Source of the DNA: Clostridiales bacterium
GTDB taxonomy: Bacteria; Bacillota; Clostridia; Monoglobales; Monoglobaceae
NCBI GenBank assembly: GCA_019419865.1
Contig: JAHZIG010000008.1
Coordinates: forward strand, 1-64,000
DNA: 64,000 nt
Direction of reading: 5' to 3'
The notes under the pieces are model-generated. The model made no database searches. It saw only the letters and a list, made by a program, of their open reading frames with translations, and was not told the DNA's origin. The position numbers and the translations under genes are program-made. Shown piece after piece: positions 41,598 through 49,862 of this stretch. Within the stretch, counting starts at the first letter, position 1. Every line of letters starts with the position of its first letter.

Positions 41598-42963
41598 TTT
41601 TCTTCCTTTCGGCTATATTGTCAAACGCTCGTATCTCCGTATTCAAATGTTTTAAATTATGTAAGAGCATAGGGACCTCGTACGCGAGCATCGCTATCCA
41701 GCCTATTCCGCAGCTGAGCGCTATACCTTTTATCCCAAACATGGGCGCGAGTATATACGACGCTATCACCCTCGTCGCGATCTGCAAAGCGGTGGACATC
41801 AGCGTGACCTTCATAAGCCCCATTCCCCTGAAATAGCCCTGCAAACCGTTTGTGACTGCCGGCATCGTATAGATAAACGCTATTATATGTATGTACGAAA
41901 GCCCCATATCTATCGCCGCCTGCCCGCTGGTATCGGCGAACAACCTCATCGCCGGCGTAGCGAATATATACAGCGCCGCTCCTATGATTATACCGTATAT
42001 GAACTCGAACAGCATCCCCCATCTCAGCGCCGACTTCTCGCGCTTAGGGATCGCGGCGCCCCTATTCTGCGCGATCACCGCGGACATCGCGTGCGCTATG
42101 CTCTGCTGGGGCGTAAAGGCGAAATCGTCTAAGCGGTTCACCGCGTTGAACGCGACTATCGCGTCTACTCCGAGCGGATTCACCGCGCCCTGTATCAAGA
42201 GCTTGCCGAAATACAGGCAGGTCTGCTGCATCGCGCTCGCCCAGCTGTAGCTCACGGTCTTGATAAGGAGTATTTTATCAACTATCCATTCGCGTCGCTT
42301 AAGGCTGAGCAGAGGTATCTTTATCCTCACGTACGCTATGCACAAAAGCCCCGAAACGGCCTGCGCTATCGTCGTGGCGACCGCCGCGCCCAGCGCTCCC
42401 GTATTAAATCCCGCCACAAACAGCAGATCGAGCGCGACGTTTACTACCGCGGCGACGACCAAAAAGATTGTCGGGGTCTTCGCGTCGCCGATCGCCCTGA
42501 GCGCGGACGCGTATATGTTGTATATAAACGTAAATATCAGCCCGGCGTAGACTACGTACAAGTAGCCCGCGGACAGCGGTATGACTTCCTCGGGCGTTTG
42601 GAGCGCTCTTAGGATAGGTTTGGTGAATACTATCAGCAAGACCGCCAATACTACCGTAAATACCAGCCCGCCTATAAACGAGGTCGAAAGCTCCCTCTTA
42701 AAGGCTCGAAGATCCTTCGCCCCGTAAAACTCGCCGAGCAGGATCGACGCGCCGAGACATATCCCGACTATAAAAAATATAACGATATTCATTATCGGAC
42801 TGGCCGTAGCCGCCGCGGCGAGGTCGTTCGATCCCGCGAACCGTTCTATGATTATCGAGTCGGCCGCGTTATACGAAAGCTGAAACAAGTTCCCGAGTAT
42901 CGTCGGCGCCGCAAACCATATTATATGCTTAGGCACGCTCCCGCGCGTTAAATTAGTTTCCAT
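41575..42963 (-). CDS. MATE-family efflux transporter
   Basis: The 462-residue, 12-helix exporter has two homologous halves: LTRGSVPKHIIWFAAPTILG starts the first and WGMLFEFIYGIIIGAALYIF the second. It includes YNAADSIIIERFAGSNDLAA and GLQGYFRGMGLMKVTLMS, typical of Na+/H+-driven MATE proteins. The substrate is unknown. It is the first gene of a three-gene unit with the C_GCAxxG_C_C and amidohydrolase genes. A remnant of the palindromic repeat lies 17 bases upstream. Confidence 0.93.
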   Translation of the reverse strand: METNLTRGSVPKHIIWFAAPTILGNLFQLSYNAADSIIIERFAGSNDLAAAATASPIMNIVIFFIVGICLGASILLGEFYGAKDLRAFKRELSTSFIGGLVFTVVLAVLLIVFTKPILRALQTPEEVIPLSAGYLYVVYAGLIFTFIYNIYASALRAIGDAKTPTIFLVVAAVVNVALDLLFVAGFNTGALGAAVATTIAQAVSGLLCIAYVRIKIPLLSLKRREWIVDKILLIKTVSYSWASAMQQTCLYFGKLLIQGAVNPLGVDAIVAFNAVNRLDDFAFTPQQSIAHAMSAVIAQNRGAAIPKREKSALRWGMLFEFIYGIIIGAALYIFATPAMRLFADTSGQAAIDMGLSYIHIIAFIYTMPAVTNGLQGYFRGMGLMKVTLMSTALQIATRVIASYILAPMFGIKGIALSCGIGWIAMLAYEVPMLLHNLKHLNTEIRAFDNIAERKKSGKYASQ

Positions 42964-42979
42964 TTTCCTACATCAACTT

Positions 42980-43009
42980 CCTAATCTCTAACTCCTAACC
43001 CCTATGTTG
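42980..43009. repeat. palindromic repeat remnant at the GH43 3' end
   Basis: Thirty bases, CCTAATCTCTAACTCCTAAC followed by CCCTATGTTG, match one end of the repeat family. It contains the stop codon of the GH43 gene. Confidence 0.6.
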
Positions 43010-44548
43010 CCGCGTTGTTGTAAAGTCGGCGTACATTCCTTCGCATTCCTCTGAATTGCAGACCGCGTATACGCCGGTCATCGTTCCGGTATGGCGTTTT
43101 CTGTCGTTCGGGACCCCCTCGTCCGACAGGAATCTGCAATCTTCCAGTATGGCGGCGGTCTTCCATTCGTCTCCGCCGAAGCCGTAGCTGAAACGCCTCG
43201 TCTGTCCGTCCACGTCTACCCTTAGATATATTTCGCCCTTCGGTATCCTTACCGGCTCGCCCGCGTTTTCCTCGCCGGAGCCTCTATTTAAGACGACTTT
43301 TAAACATTTTTCGCCGTTTTCGACGCATACGCTGAATCTGATATACGTGGCGGTCGAGTAGTAGCAGGTAAGCCCCGCGTGACAGTTCTCGCCGGCCGGT
43401 TCAAACTCCATCTTTACCGACGCGGAATACTTTAGTTCGGGTTCACGGTGGGTCAGAATATTCTTGGTCTCGATCTTATACAACTCGCCCTTCGCCGGAT
43501 ATATTCTGAGCCAGCCCGGCCGTTCGCTTAAAGATATGCGGCTGTAGTCGGGGTTACGGACGAACTGCCAGTCGAGGCCTATCTCTTCGCCCAAACCTTT
43601 TAGTATATTTGAAGTATCAGTCTCGGGCGCGGAAAATTCCTCAAGCGCGGGCGCGGTCTGTTCAAGGCTCGGACCCTTGCCGCCGTTTATCAAAAACCAG
43701 CCGTCGTCCGTCCACGTAACCGGGTCGAGCGCGGTCTCGCGTCCGAGCGTGGTATAATTCCCGCCGTTTCGGCGGCTGCAAAGATAGACGCACCACCAGT
43801 CGCCGTTCTGGGTCTCGACCAGCTTGCCGTGTCCGCATCTTTGCAAGAGCGCGTCCGGATCGGTCTGACGCATTACCGGGTTATACGGGCAGGGCTCGTA
43901 CTCTCCGAACAATTCTCTCGAGCGGGCGACGTTTATACCGTGGCCGTAGCCGGTGCCGCCCTCGGCGACGATCGCGTAGTACCAGCCGCCGCGCTTTAAT
44001 ATATGCGGCCCCTCGGCGCAGCGCTCGCCCGTTCCGCCCCAGATGACGCGCGGACCTTCGACGACCTTGGTACACTCGTCGTTTAGTCTGTAACCGGTCG
44101 CGGCCTTGGCTGTTATCATATAATGCGTTCCGTCGTCGTCCACAAAATGCGACGGGTCTATCGCGTCCGCCTCTAAATATACCGGCTTTGAATACGGCCC
44201 TTCCGGGCGGTCGGACTTGACCATCATCTGTTTTCTCGCGGGCTTCTCCCAGTCGTTGAGCCTGAGCGTCGCGAATATGTAAAACGTTCCGTTATAGTAC
44301 GAAATATCCGGCGCCCATATCCCGCGCGAATCCTCGAGCTCGGAAAGATCCAGCCAGGACGGATCGGTCACCGCATGGCCTATCGTCTCCCAGTGGATAA
44401 GATCCCTGGAATGGGATATAGGTATCGCGGGGAAATACTGAAAAGTGGAGTTTACCATATAGTAATCCTCTCCGACCCTTATTATCGAAGGGTCGGGGTA
44501 AAACCCCCGCCTTATCGGGTTGCTGTATTTTTTCAACGGTTGTTCCAT
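42995..44548 (-). CDS. glycoside hydrolase family 43 (xylosidase/arabinosidase type)
   Basis: The 517-residue enzyme has the GH43 five-bladed propeller at about 1-300. NPIRRGFYPDPSIIRVGEDY holds the general-base Asp, IDPSHFVDDDGTHYM the pKa-modulating Asp, and RCAEGPHILKRGGWYY the acid Glu. A C-terminal beta-sandwich (about 320-510) follows, as in beta-xylosidases. There is no signal peptide, so it probably works on imported oligosaccharides. GGAGGTAGTT precedes the ATG. The last residues (about QHRG) and the stop codon lie in a repeat remnant. Confidence 0.93.
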   Translation of the reverse strand: MEQPLKKYSNPIRRGFYPDPSIIRVGEDYYMVNSTFQYFPAIPISHSRDLIHWETIGHAVTDPSWLDLSELEDSRGIWAPDISYYNGTFYIFATLRLNDWEKPARKQMMVKSDRPEGPYSKPVYLEADAIDPSHFVDDDGTHYMITAKAATGYRLNDECTKVVEGPRVIWGGTGERCAEGPHILKRGGWYYAIVAEGGTGYGHGINVARSRELFGEYEPCPYNPVMRQTDPDALLQRCGHGKLVETQNGDWWCVYLCSRRNGGNYTTLGRETALDPVTWTDDGWFLINGGKGPSLEQTAPALEEFSAPETDTSNILKGLGEEIGLDWQFVRNPDYSRISLSERPGWLRIYPAKGELYKIETKNILTHREPELKYSASVKMEFEPAGENCHAGLTCYYSTATYIRFSVCVENGEKCLKVVLNRGSGEENAGEPVRIPKGEIYLRVDVDGQTRRFSYGFGGDEWKTAAILEDCRFLSDEGVPNDRKRHTGTMTGVYAVCNSEECEGMYADFTTTRQHRG

Positions 44549-44726
44549 AACTACCTCCGGTCTGATGTAAATATAATTTCTTCAAATATAGACAGCTTAG
44601 CGCTTATATCTGAAAATTTCAAGGCATACAGATAGTTATTTTAACAGAAATTTTGTAATAATTGACTTTTTTGGTTTTTAACGCGGATCTATAATAGAAA
44701 ATACGGCTCGATCGCGGATGTTCAAA

Positions 44727-44764
44727 TATAAAAACAGCCGGATCTTTCACTTAAATCCGGCTGT
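44727..44764 (-). terminator. terminator of the RNase J gene
   Basis: On the minus strand the perfect 10-bp stem ACAGCCGGAT / ATCCGGCTGT is followed by TTTTTATATTTG, 17 bases after the stop codon. Confidence 0.85.
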
Positions 44765-44781
44765 ATTGGTTTTTCATTCTT

Positions 44782-46530
44782 TTAGATCTCCATGATTATC
44801 GGCAGGATCATCGGACGGCGTTTTGTCTTGGCGTACAGATAATTGCCTACCTCGTTCTTGATCTTAGATTTCAGAGTGGTCCAGTCGAGCGTATGATCGG
44901 CAAGACATTCCTCTACCGTAAACTCCGCGTGCTTTCTTATCTCCTCCATGAGATCCTCGGATTCGCGTACGTATACGAAACCTCTTGAGATAATGTCGGG
45001 GCCCGATACGCATACTCCGTTTTCGCGCTCTATCGTGAGTACTACTATGATGATACCGTCCTCGGCAAGGTGTTTTCTGTCGCGCAGGACTATGTTGCCT
45101 ACGTCTCCCACTCCGAGACCGTCTACCAGCACCTTTCCCGCGGGGACCGTGCCCACTATGTTCGCTTCGTCCGGAGTGAGCTCTATCACCTTTCCTATCT
45201 CGGTTACGAATATGTTCTTAGGATCCATTCCCGTCTGTATCGCCAGCTCCCTGTGCTTAGCAAGATGTCTGTACTCGCCGTGAACCGGTATGAAGAACTT
45301 CGGCTTTGTGAGCGCGAGTATCATCTTAAGCTCTTCCTGGCAGGCGTGCCCCGAAACGTGTATGTCCGCCTGTTTCTCGTAAATAACGTCGGCGCCGCTC
45401 TTCATCAGCTCGTTTACCACGTTCGCCACCGACTTCTCGTTGCCGGGTATGGGGTTAGCTGAGATTATGATCATATCGTTAGGTTCGACGTTTATCTTCT
45501 TATGCGACGAAAACGCCATTCTTGTCAGCGCGGCCATGGACTCGCCCTGGCTTCCGGTGGTGATGATGACCAATCGCTCTTTGGGGTATCTGTGTATCTC
45601 GTCCAGCCCTATGAGCGTGTTTTTGGGAACGTCCATATACTCGAGCTCGATCGCCGCCTCCAGCACGTTCTCCATACTGCGTCCGGAGACCGCCACCTTG
45701 CGGTTATGTCTGACGGCCGCGTCTATTATCTGCTGTACGCGGTGAACGTTGGACGCGAAGGTCGCGACGATTATCCTCTGCCGGTTCTGCTGCGCTTTCT
45801 CGAACAAGTTCTCAAACGTGTGTCCGATCGACTTCTCGCTTAGGGTTATCCCCGGCCGGTCGGCGTTGGTGCTGTCCGACATAAGCGCCAGCACGCCTTC
45901 GTTTCCAAGTTCGCCGAACCTCGCGAGGTTTATCATCTCGCCGTCTATCGGCGTAGAGTCTATCTTGAAATCCCCGGTATGGAGTATCGTTCCTATCGGG
46001 GTGTGGAAAGCTATAGCCACCGCGTCGGCGATAGAGTGGTTGGTGTGGATAAACTCGATCTTAAATTCGCCGAGCATTATCATATCCCCGGCGTTGATCG
46101 TAATCAGCGAGGATTTATTCAGTATCCCGTGCTCCTTCAGTTTATTCTTAAGGATGCCCAGAGTCAGCCGCGTTCCGTATACCGGGACGTTGAACTCCTT
46201 GAGCACGTAGGGGATCGCGCCTATGTGATCCTCGTGACCGTGCGTCAGCACTATGCCGCGTATCCTGTCCGATATTTTGTGAAGGTACGTTATGTCCGGA
46301 ATAACGATGTCTATACCCAGCATATCGTCGTCCGGAAACGCCATTCCGCAGTCGAGCAGAACCGCGTCGTCCTCGTACTCTATAACCGTCAGGTTTTTGC
46401 CTATCTCGTTGAGTCCTCCGAGCGGTATTATACGCACCGGAGCGTCGGCTATAGGCTGCCTTACTCTTCCTTTGCTCTTTTGTTTGCCTTGATTACTGTG
46501 TTTAAATGTCTTTGCAGATCTTCTTTTCAA
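44782..46530 (-). CDS. rnj: ribonuclease J
   Basis: RNase J is the 5'-3' exonuclease and endonuclease of Gram-positive RNA decay. The start is set at TTG 46530, after AGGAGGATAGTT; the longer frame to 46581 has no such site. The 582-residue protein has a basic N-terminal tail, then RIIPLGGLNEIGKNLTVIEY, the metal motif LTHGHEDHIGAIPYVL, HTGDFKID, the beta-CASP SGHACQEELKM and a C-terminal domain. A ~650-nt leader precedes it. Confidence 0.95.
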   Translation of the reverse strand: MKRRSAKTFKHSNQGKQKSKGRVRQPIADAPVRIIPLGGLNEIGKNLTVIEYEDDAVLLDCGMAFPDDDMLGIDIVIPDITYLHKISDRIRGIVLTHGHEDHIGAIPYVLKEFNVPVYGTRLTLGILKNKLKEHGILNKSSLITINAGDMIMLGEFKIEFIHTNHSIADAVAIAFHTPIGTILHTGDFKIDSTPIDGEMINLARFGELGNEGVLALMSDSTNADRPGITLSEKSIGHTFENLFEKAQQNRQRIIVATFASNVHRVQQIIDAAVRHNRKVAVSGRSMENVLEAAIELEYMDVPKNTLIGLDEIHRYPKERLVIITTGSQGESMAALTRMAFSSHKKINVEPNDMIIISANPIPGNEKSVANVVNELMKSGADVIYEKQADIHVSGHACQEELKMILALTKPKFFIPVHGEYRHLAKHRELAIQTGMDPKNIFVTEIGKVIELTPDEANIVGTVPAGKVLVDGLGVGDVGNIVLRDRKHLAEDGIIIVVLTIERENGVCVSGPDIISRGFVYVRESEDLMEEIRKHAEFTVEECLADHTLDWTTLKSKIKNEVGNYLYAKTKRRPMILPIIMEI

Positions 46531-47179
46531 AACTATCCTCCTACTTAAAGAGCTCGGACAACATAAACATACGCGCAACAAAATAAAGGGTTTTCATGAA
46601 CGCAACCCTGAAATTCATGCCGGGATCAAACGTCGCTCCGGATCTCCCAAAGCTCTCAAAAAAGCCGCCGTTTTAAGTCGCCATACTTGGATATATCATT
46701 CTTACGTCCAATCTCCGCCGCCTACTTTCCGTTTCCGTCGCTTCTTCCGTCTCTTCCGCGCGGCGGTCTCGATCCTAAGTCTGCCTCTTCTCGAACGCTT
46801 TGGCAGTTAAAACGAATATAAAACCGTCTTTTCTCAGAAATATAATATACCCTTTCAGCTATTCTGTCCGGCGGTTTAAAACCGGCTCTCAGTCCTTATT
46901 GAATTTAATCGCGCCAAGCTTTCGCCGCGCGTTCCGCCATAACCGAAACTCCGAACGTCTCGGGCGAACGCGCCCCAAAACTCTGTCCGCAAATGTTGTC
47001 AATCCGCTCGTAATTATATTTTCAATATACTCCAAACCCGGCTCTCTCTTCCCTCTTCACCTTTAAAACGCTCGGCTCCAAAACGCTGATACGCCGCCGT
47101 TTGAATATATATCTATACAAATTGTATAAAGCTATAAAAAGCTAATCCGTTCTCTTGGTCGATGTTCGACCGTCAAATC
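46531..47179 (-). other. ~650-nt untranslated leader of RNase J
   Basis: The promoter at 47186-47214 gives a transcript start near 47179, but the coding start is at 46530. No frame in between has a good ribosome site. A plus-strand frame at 46800-47066 has no support. A long leader is notable because the E. coli rne leader mediates autoregulation. Analogy only. Confidence 0.5.
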
Positions 47180-47185
47180 AGAGAC

Positions 47186-47214
47186 ATTATACCACAAAGG
47201 TTTTCCTATTGCAA
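47186..47214 (-). promoter_or_regulatory. promoter of the RNase J gene
   Basis: On the minus strand TTGCAA (47209-47214), 17 bp and TATAAT (47186-47191), with an extended TGG before the -10. Confidence 0.8.
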
Positions 47215-47343
47215 GTACTTTATCAGACAAACTGCAAGAAACCCGTATAGGTCCGCAAAAACGTCGTATAGAGCGCCATAAGCTAAAACTCCCGCATATA
47301 ACCTCCCGCAGATAAGCTCGGTTTTCGGGCGCCGCGGCGATCG

Positions 47344-48681
47344 CTACAGCGATAAGATTTCATTCTTAAGGTTCGCGGCAAGTTCATGCGCGGCTTCCGC
47401 GTCGTAGCTTTCGGTTATGATCTTGATAGAGCTCTTGCCCGACGGTATGACGAGAACTATCCCTCCGTCCGAGCGGATCTTGATCCCTCCGCGCTCGCTC
47501 TCTTCGCTCAGTCCGAACAGTTCTCCGCCGATCAGATTCTTCTTTGGAAGACCGAGCCCAAACCGGTTTATCTTCTCTCCGCCGGGTCTTGTTTCGGAGC
47601 CTATTTCCTCGTACGTTTGGTATTTTTCTTTCAGCTTCTTAACGACGTCGTCTCCGCTTCCGAAGCGGCGCTCGACGCTCTCGGCGTCCCTGAACGCTCT
47701 CGGCAGCTTATTCAAAAGCTCGCTGAACCCTATATCATGAGAATTTAAAAAATCAAGTATCTTTATAGAAGAATATATGCCGTCCGAGCACAGCCTAAAC
47801 TGTTCCTTTCCGCCTTTTTTCAGTATATCTCTCAGCAGCGCTTCGCGTCTTCGCTCCTGCGAGCGTATAACGTTTACGCCCGAGCCGAGTATATAATTTT
47901 CGGTATTTTCAGAGACAGTGTACGGCAGAACTATATTCTCCACGCCGCGTTCTTTGATAAGACAATACGAGATCAGCGCGTAGAATTCGTCCTCGCATAC
48001 TATCTGTTCTTTCAACTCAAAGATACGCCCGTTAGAAACCAGCTTTCCGTTTTCCCCGTCCGGCTTGTAAAAGCTTACAGTCTGCCCGCCTCCGCCTATA
48101 TCGGCTCCAAATTCGTATTTATCGGCCGGCGCCTTCATCAACGCTTCGATCTCCCTCAATATTTTCTCCAAAACCTCCGACACCGTCTGCGACGACGTCC
48201 GTATTTTAAGATTGTATTTAAACTCTTTCCCGGATAAGCCGTCTACCAGACTTTTTACGTAAATATCCCCGACCGAATCCGAACGTATGACCGGCGCTAT
48301 CTCTTCCGCCACCGCGAATTCTTTTTTTGAAAAGATTTCCTCCAAGCTTTTAAGCGCGTCCGCGTTCGGCGTTAGCCCGTCCCGGTCGTAAAAGTACACG
48401 GTCGGTTCGTCCTCGTACATCCCTATATACATCATATAGTCGGCGCTCAGATAATCCACTGCGCCGCGAACCACAGGATGGCACTGACTTCCCAAATCAT
48501 AGATCTCCGCCCCCGTATATCTCAGTCCCGCCGATGCCGATTCGTGGAGCAGTCTGCATATCCCGTAGGAATCGGAAGCGATACCTATCTTAGGCGGCGC
48601 TCCCGCGTTCTTTTTATTCTTTTTCGCCAGCGTTCCGAGAGCCATTCCCGCCTCGGACGCAAGATAAGGCGTTGTAGTCAT
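47344..48681 (-). CDS. degenerate phosphohexomutase-family protein, probably inactive
   Basis: The 445-residue protein follows the fold order of phosphoglucomutase/phosphomannomutase: IGIASDSYGICRLLHESASA, AEIYDLGSQCHPVVRGAVDY, FYDRDGLTPNAD, a domain III region with FGADIGGGGQTVSFYKPDG, and a C-terminal SSIKIITESYDAEAAHELAA. The catalytic serine loop (TASHNP in active enzymes) is replaced by MYIGMYEDEPTVYF, and the metal-binding DGDGDR motif is altered to DIGGGGQ. It is therefore probably a non-catalytic sugar-phosphate sensor or regulator. The start ATG 48681 has AGAGGTGG upstream. The frame reads 3 codons further to GTG 48690. Confidence 0.7.
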   Translation of the reverse strand: MTTTPYLASEAGMALGTLAKKNKKNAGAPPKIGIASDSYGICRLLHESASAGLRYTGAEIYDLGSQCHPVVRGAVDYLSADYMMYIGMYEDEPTVYFYDRDGLTPNADALKSLEEIFSKKEFAVAEEIAPVIRSDSVGDIYVKSLVDGLSGKEFKYNLKIRTSSQTVSEVLEKILREIEALMKAPADKYEFGADIGGGGQTVSFYKPDGENGKLVSNGRIFELKEQIVCEDEFYALISYCLIKERGVENIVLPYTVSENTENYILGSGVNVIRSQERRREALLRDILKKGGKEQFRLCSDGIYSSIKILDFLNSHDIGFSELLNKLPRAFRDAESVERRFGSGDDVVKKLKEKYQTYEEIGSETRPGGEKINRFGLGLPKKNLIGGELFGLSEESERGGIKIRSDGGIVLVIPSGKSSIKIITESYDAEAAHELAANLKNEILSL

Positions 48682-49105
48682 ATATTCCACCTCTCAACAT
48701 TTTATTTACATACTATAACCGAATATTTAACGCGCAATAATCGGCGCGCGGCTCGATATCTCACTGAAAAGCCGCGTAAACTCTCCGCGCGTCTGCGGCG
48801 CGGCGAACCGTTTATATACAACCGTCGTTTAAGCGTCGGCGCCGCTTAGCTTTTTGACGCCGCGCGCGGATCCGGAGCGCCGCGTCCGTGCAAAACCCGC
48901 CGCGCGGCCGACTGTAGTCTTATTTTAATTATTTTTTTATATAAACATACTTTTATTTATTTCCGATTTATGTTATATTATACGGGAGGAACTCTCGCCG
49001 CGGGATCTATGAGATTTATCGCACAGCCATATCGCCAATATTTCCGCAGATCCTTTACGCGCTAAGTTCTTCCCCAAATCACAATAAAAATAATCGGAGA
49101 AATTT
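48682..49105. other. gene-free divergent region before ung
   Basis: A GC-rich palindromic part (about 48838-48910, with GCCGCGCGCGG-like runs) and an A/T-rich part. I see no tRNA, riboswitch or supported frame. A TTATATTATACGGG near 48972-48985 may be the -10 region of the ung promoter. Confidence 0.4.
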
Positions 49106-49780
49106 ATGGTTAATATAGGAAACGAATGGGACGAATTGTTAAAACCCGAATTTGAAAAAGATTACTACAAAAAGCTCAGACTGATACTCGCTCACGAATA
49201 CAAAACGCGGCGGATATATCCCGATATGTACGACATATTCAACGCGCTCAAATACACCTCCTATTCGGACGTGAAGGCGGTCATTCTGGGTCAGGATCCG
49301 TATCACGGCGCGGGTCAGGCTCACGGTCTGTGCTTTTCGGTAAAGGAAGGCGTCGCGCCGCCGCCCTCTCTTAAAAATATATTTAAGGAGCTAAACAGCG
49401 AGCTGGGGATCCCGATCCCAAAAAACGGCGACCTCAGCGGCTGGGCGAAAGAGGGCGTTCTGCTTCTTAACGCGTCGCTCACCGTCCGCGAAGGTCAGGC
49501 GAACTCGCACAAGGATATAGGCTGGACGATATTTACCGACGCCGTCATACGGCTTTTAAACGAGCGGGAAGACCCCGTTATTTTCCTGCTGTGGGGCGCC
49601 AACGCGAAGAAAAAGCAGTCGCTTATCACCAACCCTTGGCATTACGTCCTCACTTCGTCGCATCCAAGTCCGCTCTCGGCCTACAACGGCTTTATCGGCT
49701 GCGGACATTTTAAAAAATGCAACGAAATACTGAGGTCGATGGGCAAGAAAGAGATCGACTGGTCCGCGGGACTAAAATAA
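49106..49780 (+). CDS. ung: uracil-DNA glycosylase
   Basis: Ung removes uracil from DNA. The 224-residue protein has the water-activating motif VILGQDPYHGAGQAHGLCFS, GVLLLNASLTV, the NPW loop and the intercalation motif SSHPSPLSAYNGF. These define family 1. Length is normal. CGGAG precedes the ATG at somewhat long spacing. The gene is followed by 82 bases and then a secreted esterase-like gene. Confidence 0.97.
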   Translation: MVNIGNEWDELLKPEFEKDYYKKLRLILAHEYKTRRIYPDMYDIFNALKYTSYSDVKAVILGQDPYHGAGQAHGLCFSVKEGVAPPPSLKNIFKELNSELGIPIPKNGDLSGWAKEGVLLLNASLTVREGQANSHKDIGWTIFTDAVIRLLNEREDPVIFLLWGANAKKKQSLITNPWHYVLTSSHPSPLSAYNGFIGCGHFKKCNEILRSMGKKEIDWSAGLK

Positions 49781-49862
49781 GATATGAAACGGCATTAAAA
49801 CACGGCGGCGCAATAAACCGCCGCGTTTGCAGATATGAATACCTCGAAAGGAGGACGCGCCA

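Noticed and set aside
46800..47066. 88-codon plus-strand frame upstream of RNase J
   Set aside because: No ribosome site or homology; it lies opposite the RNase J leader.
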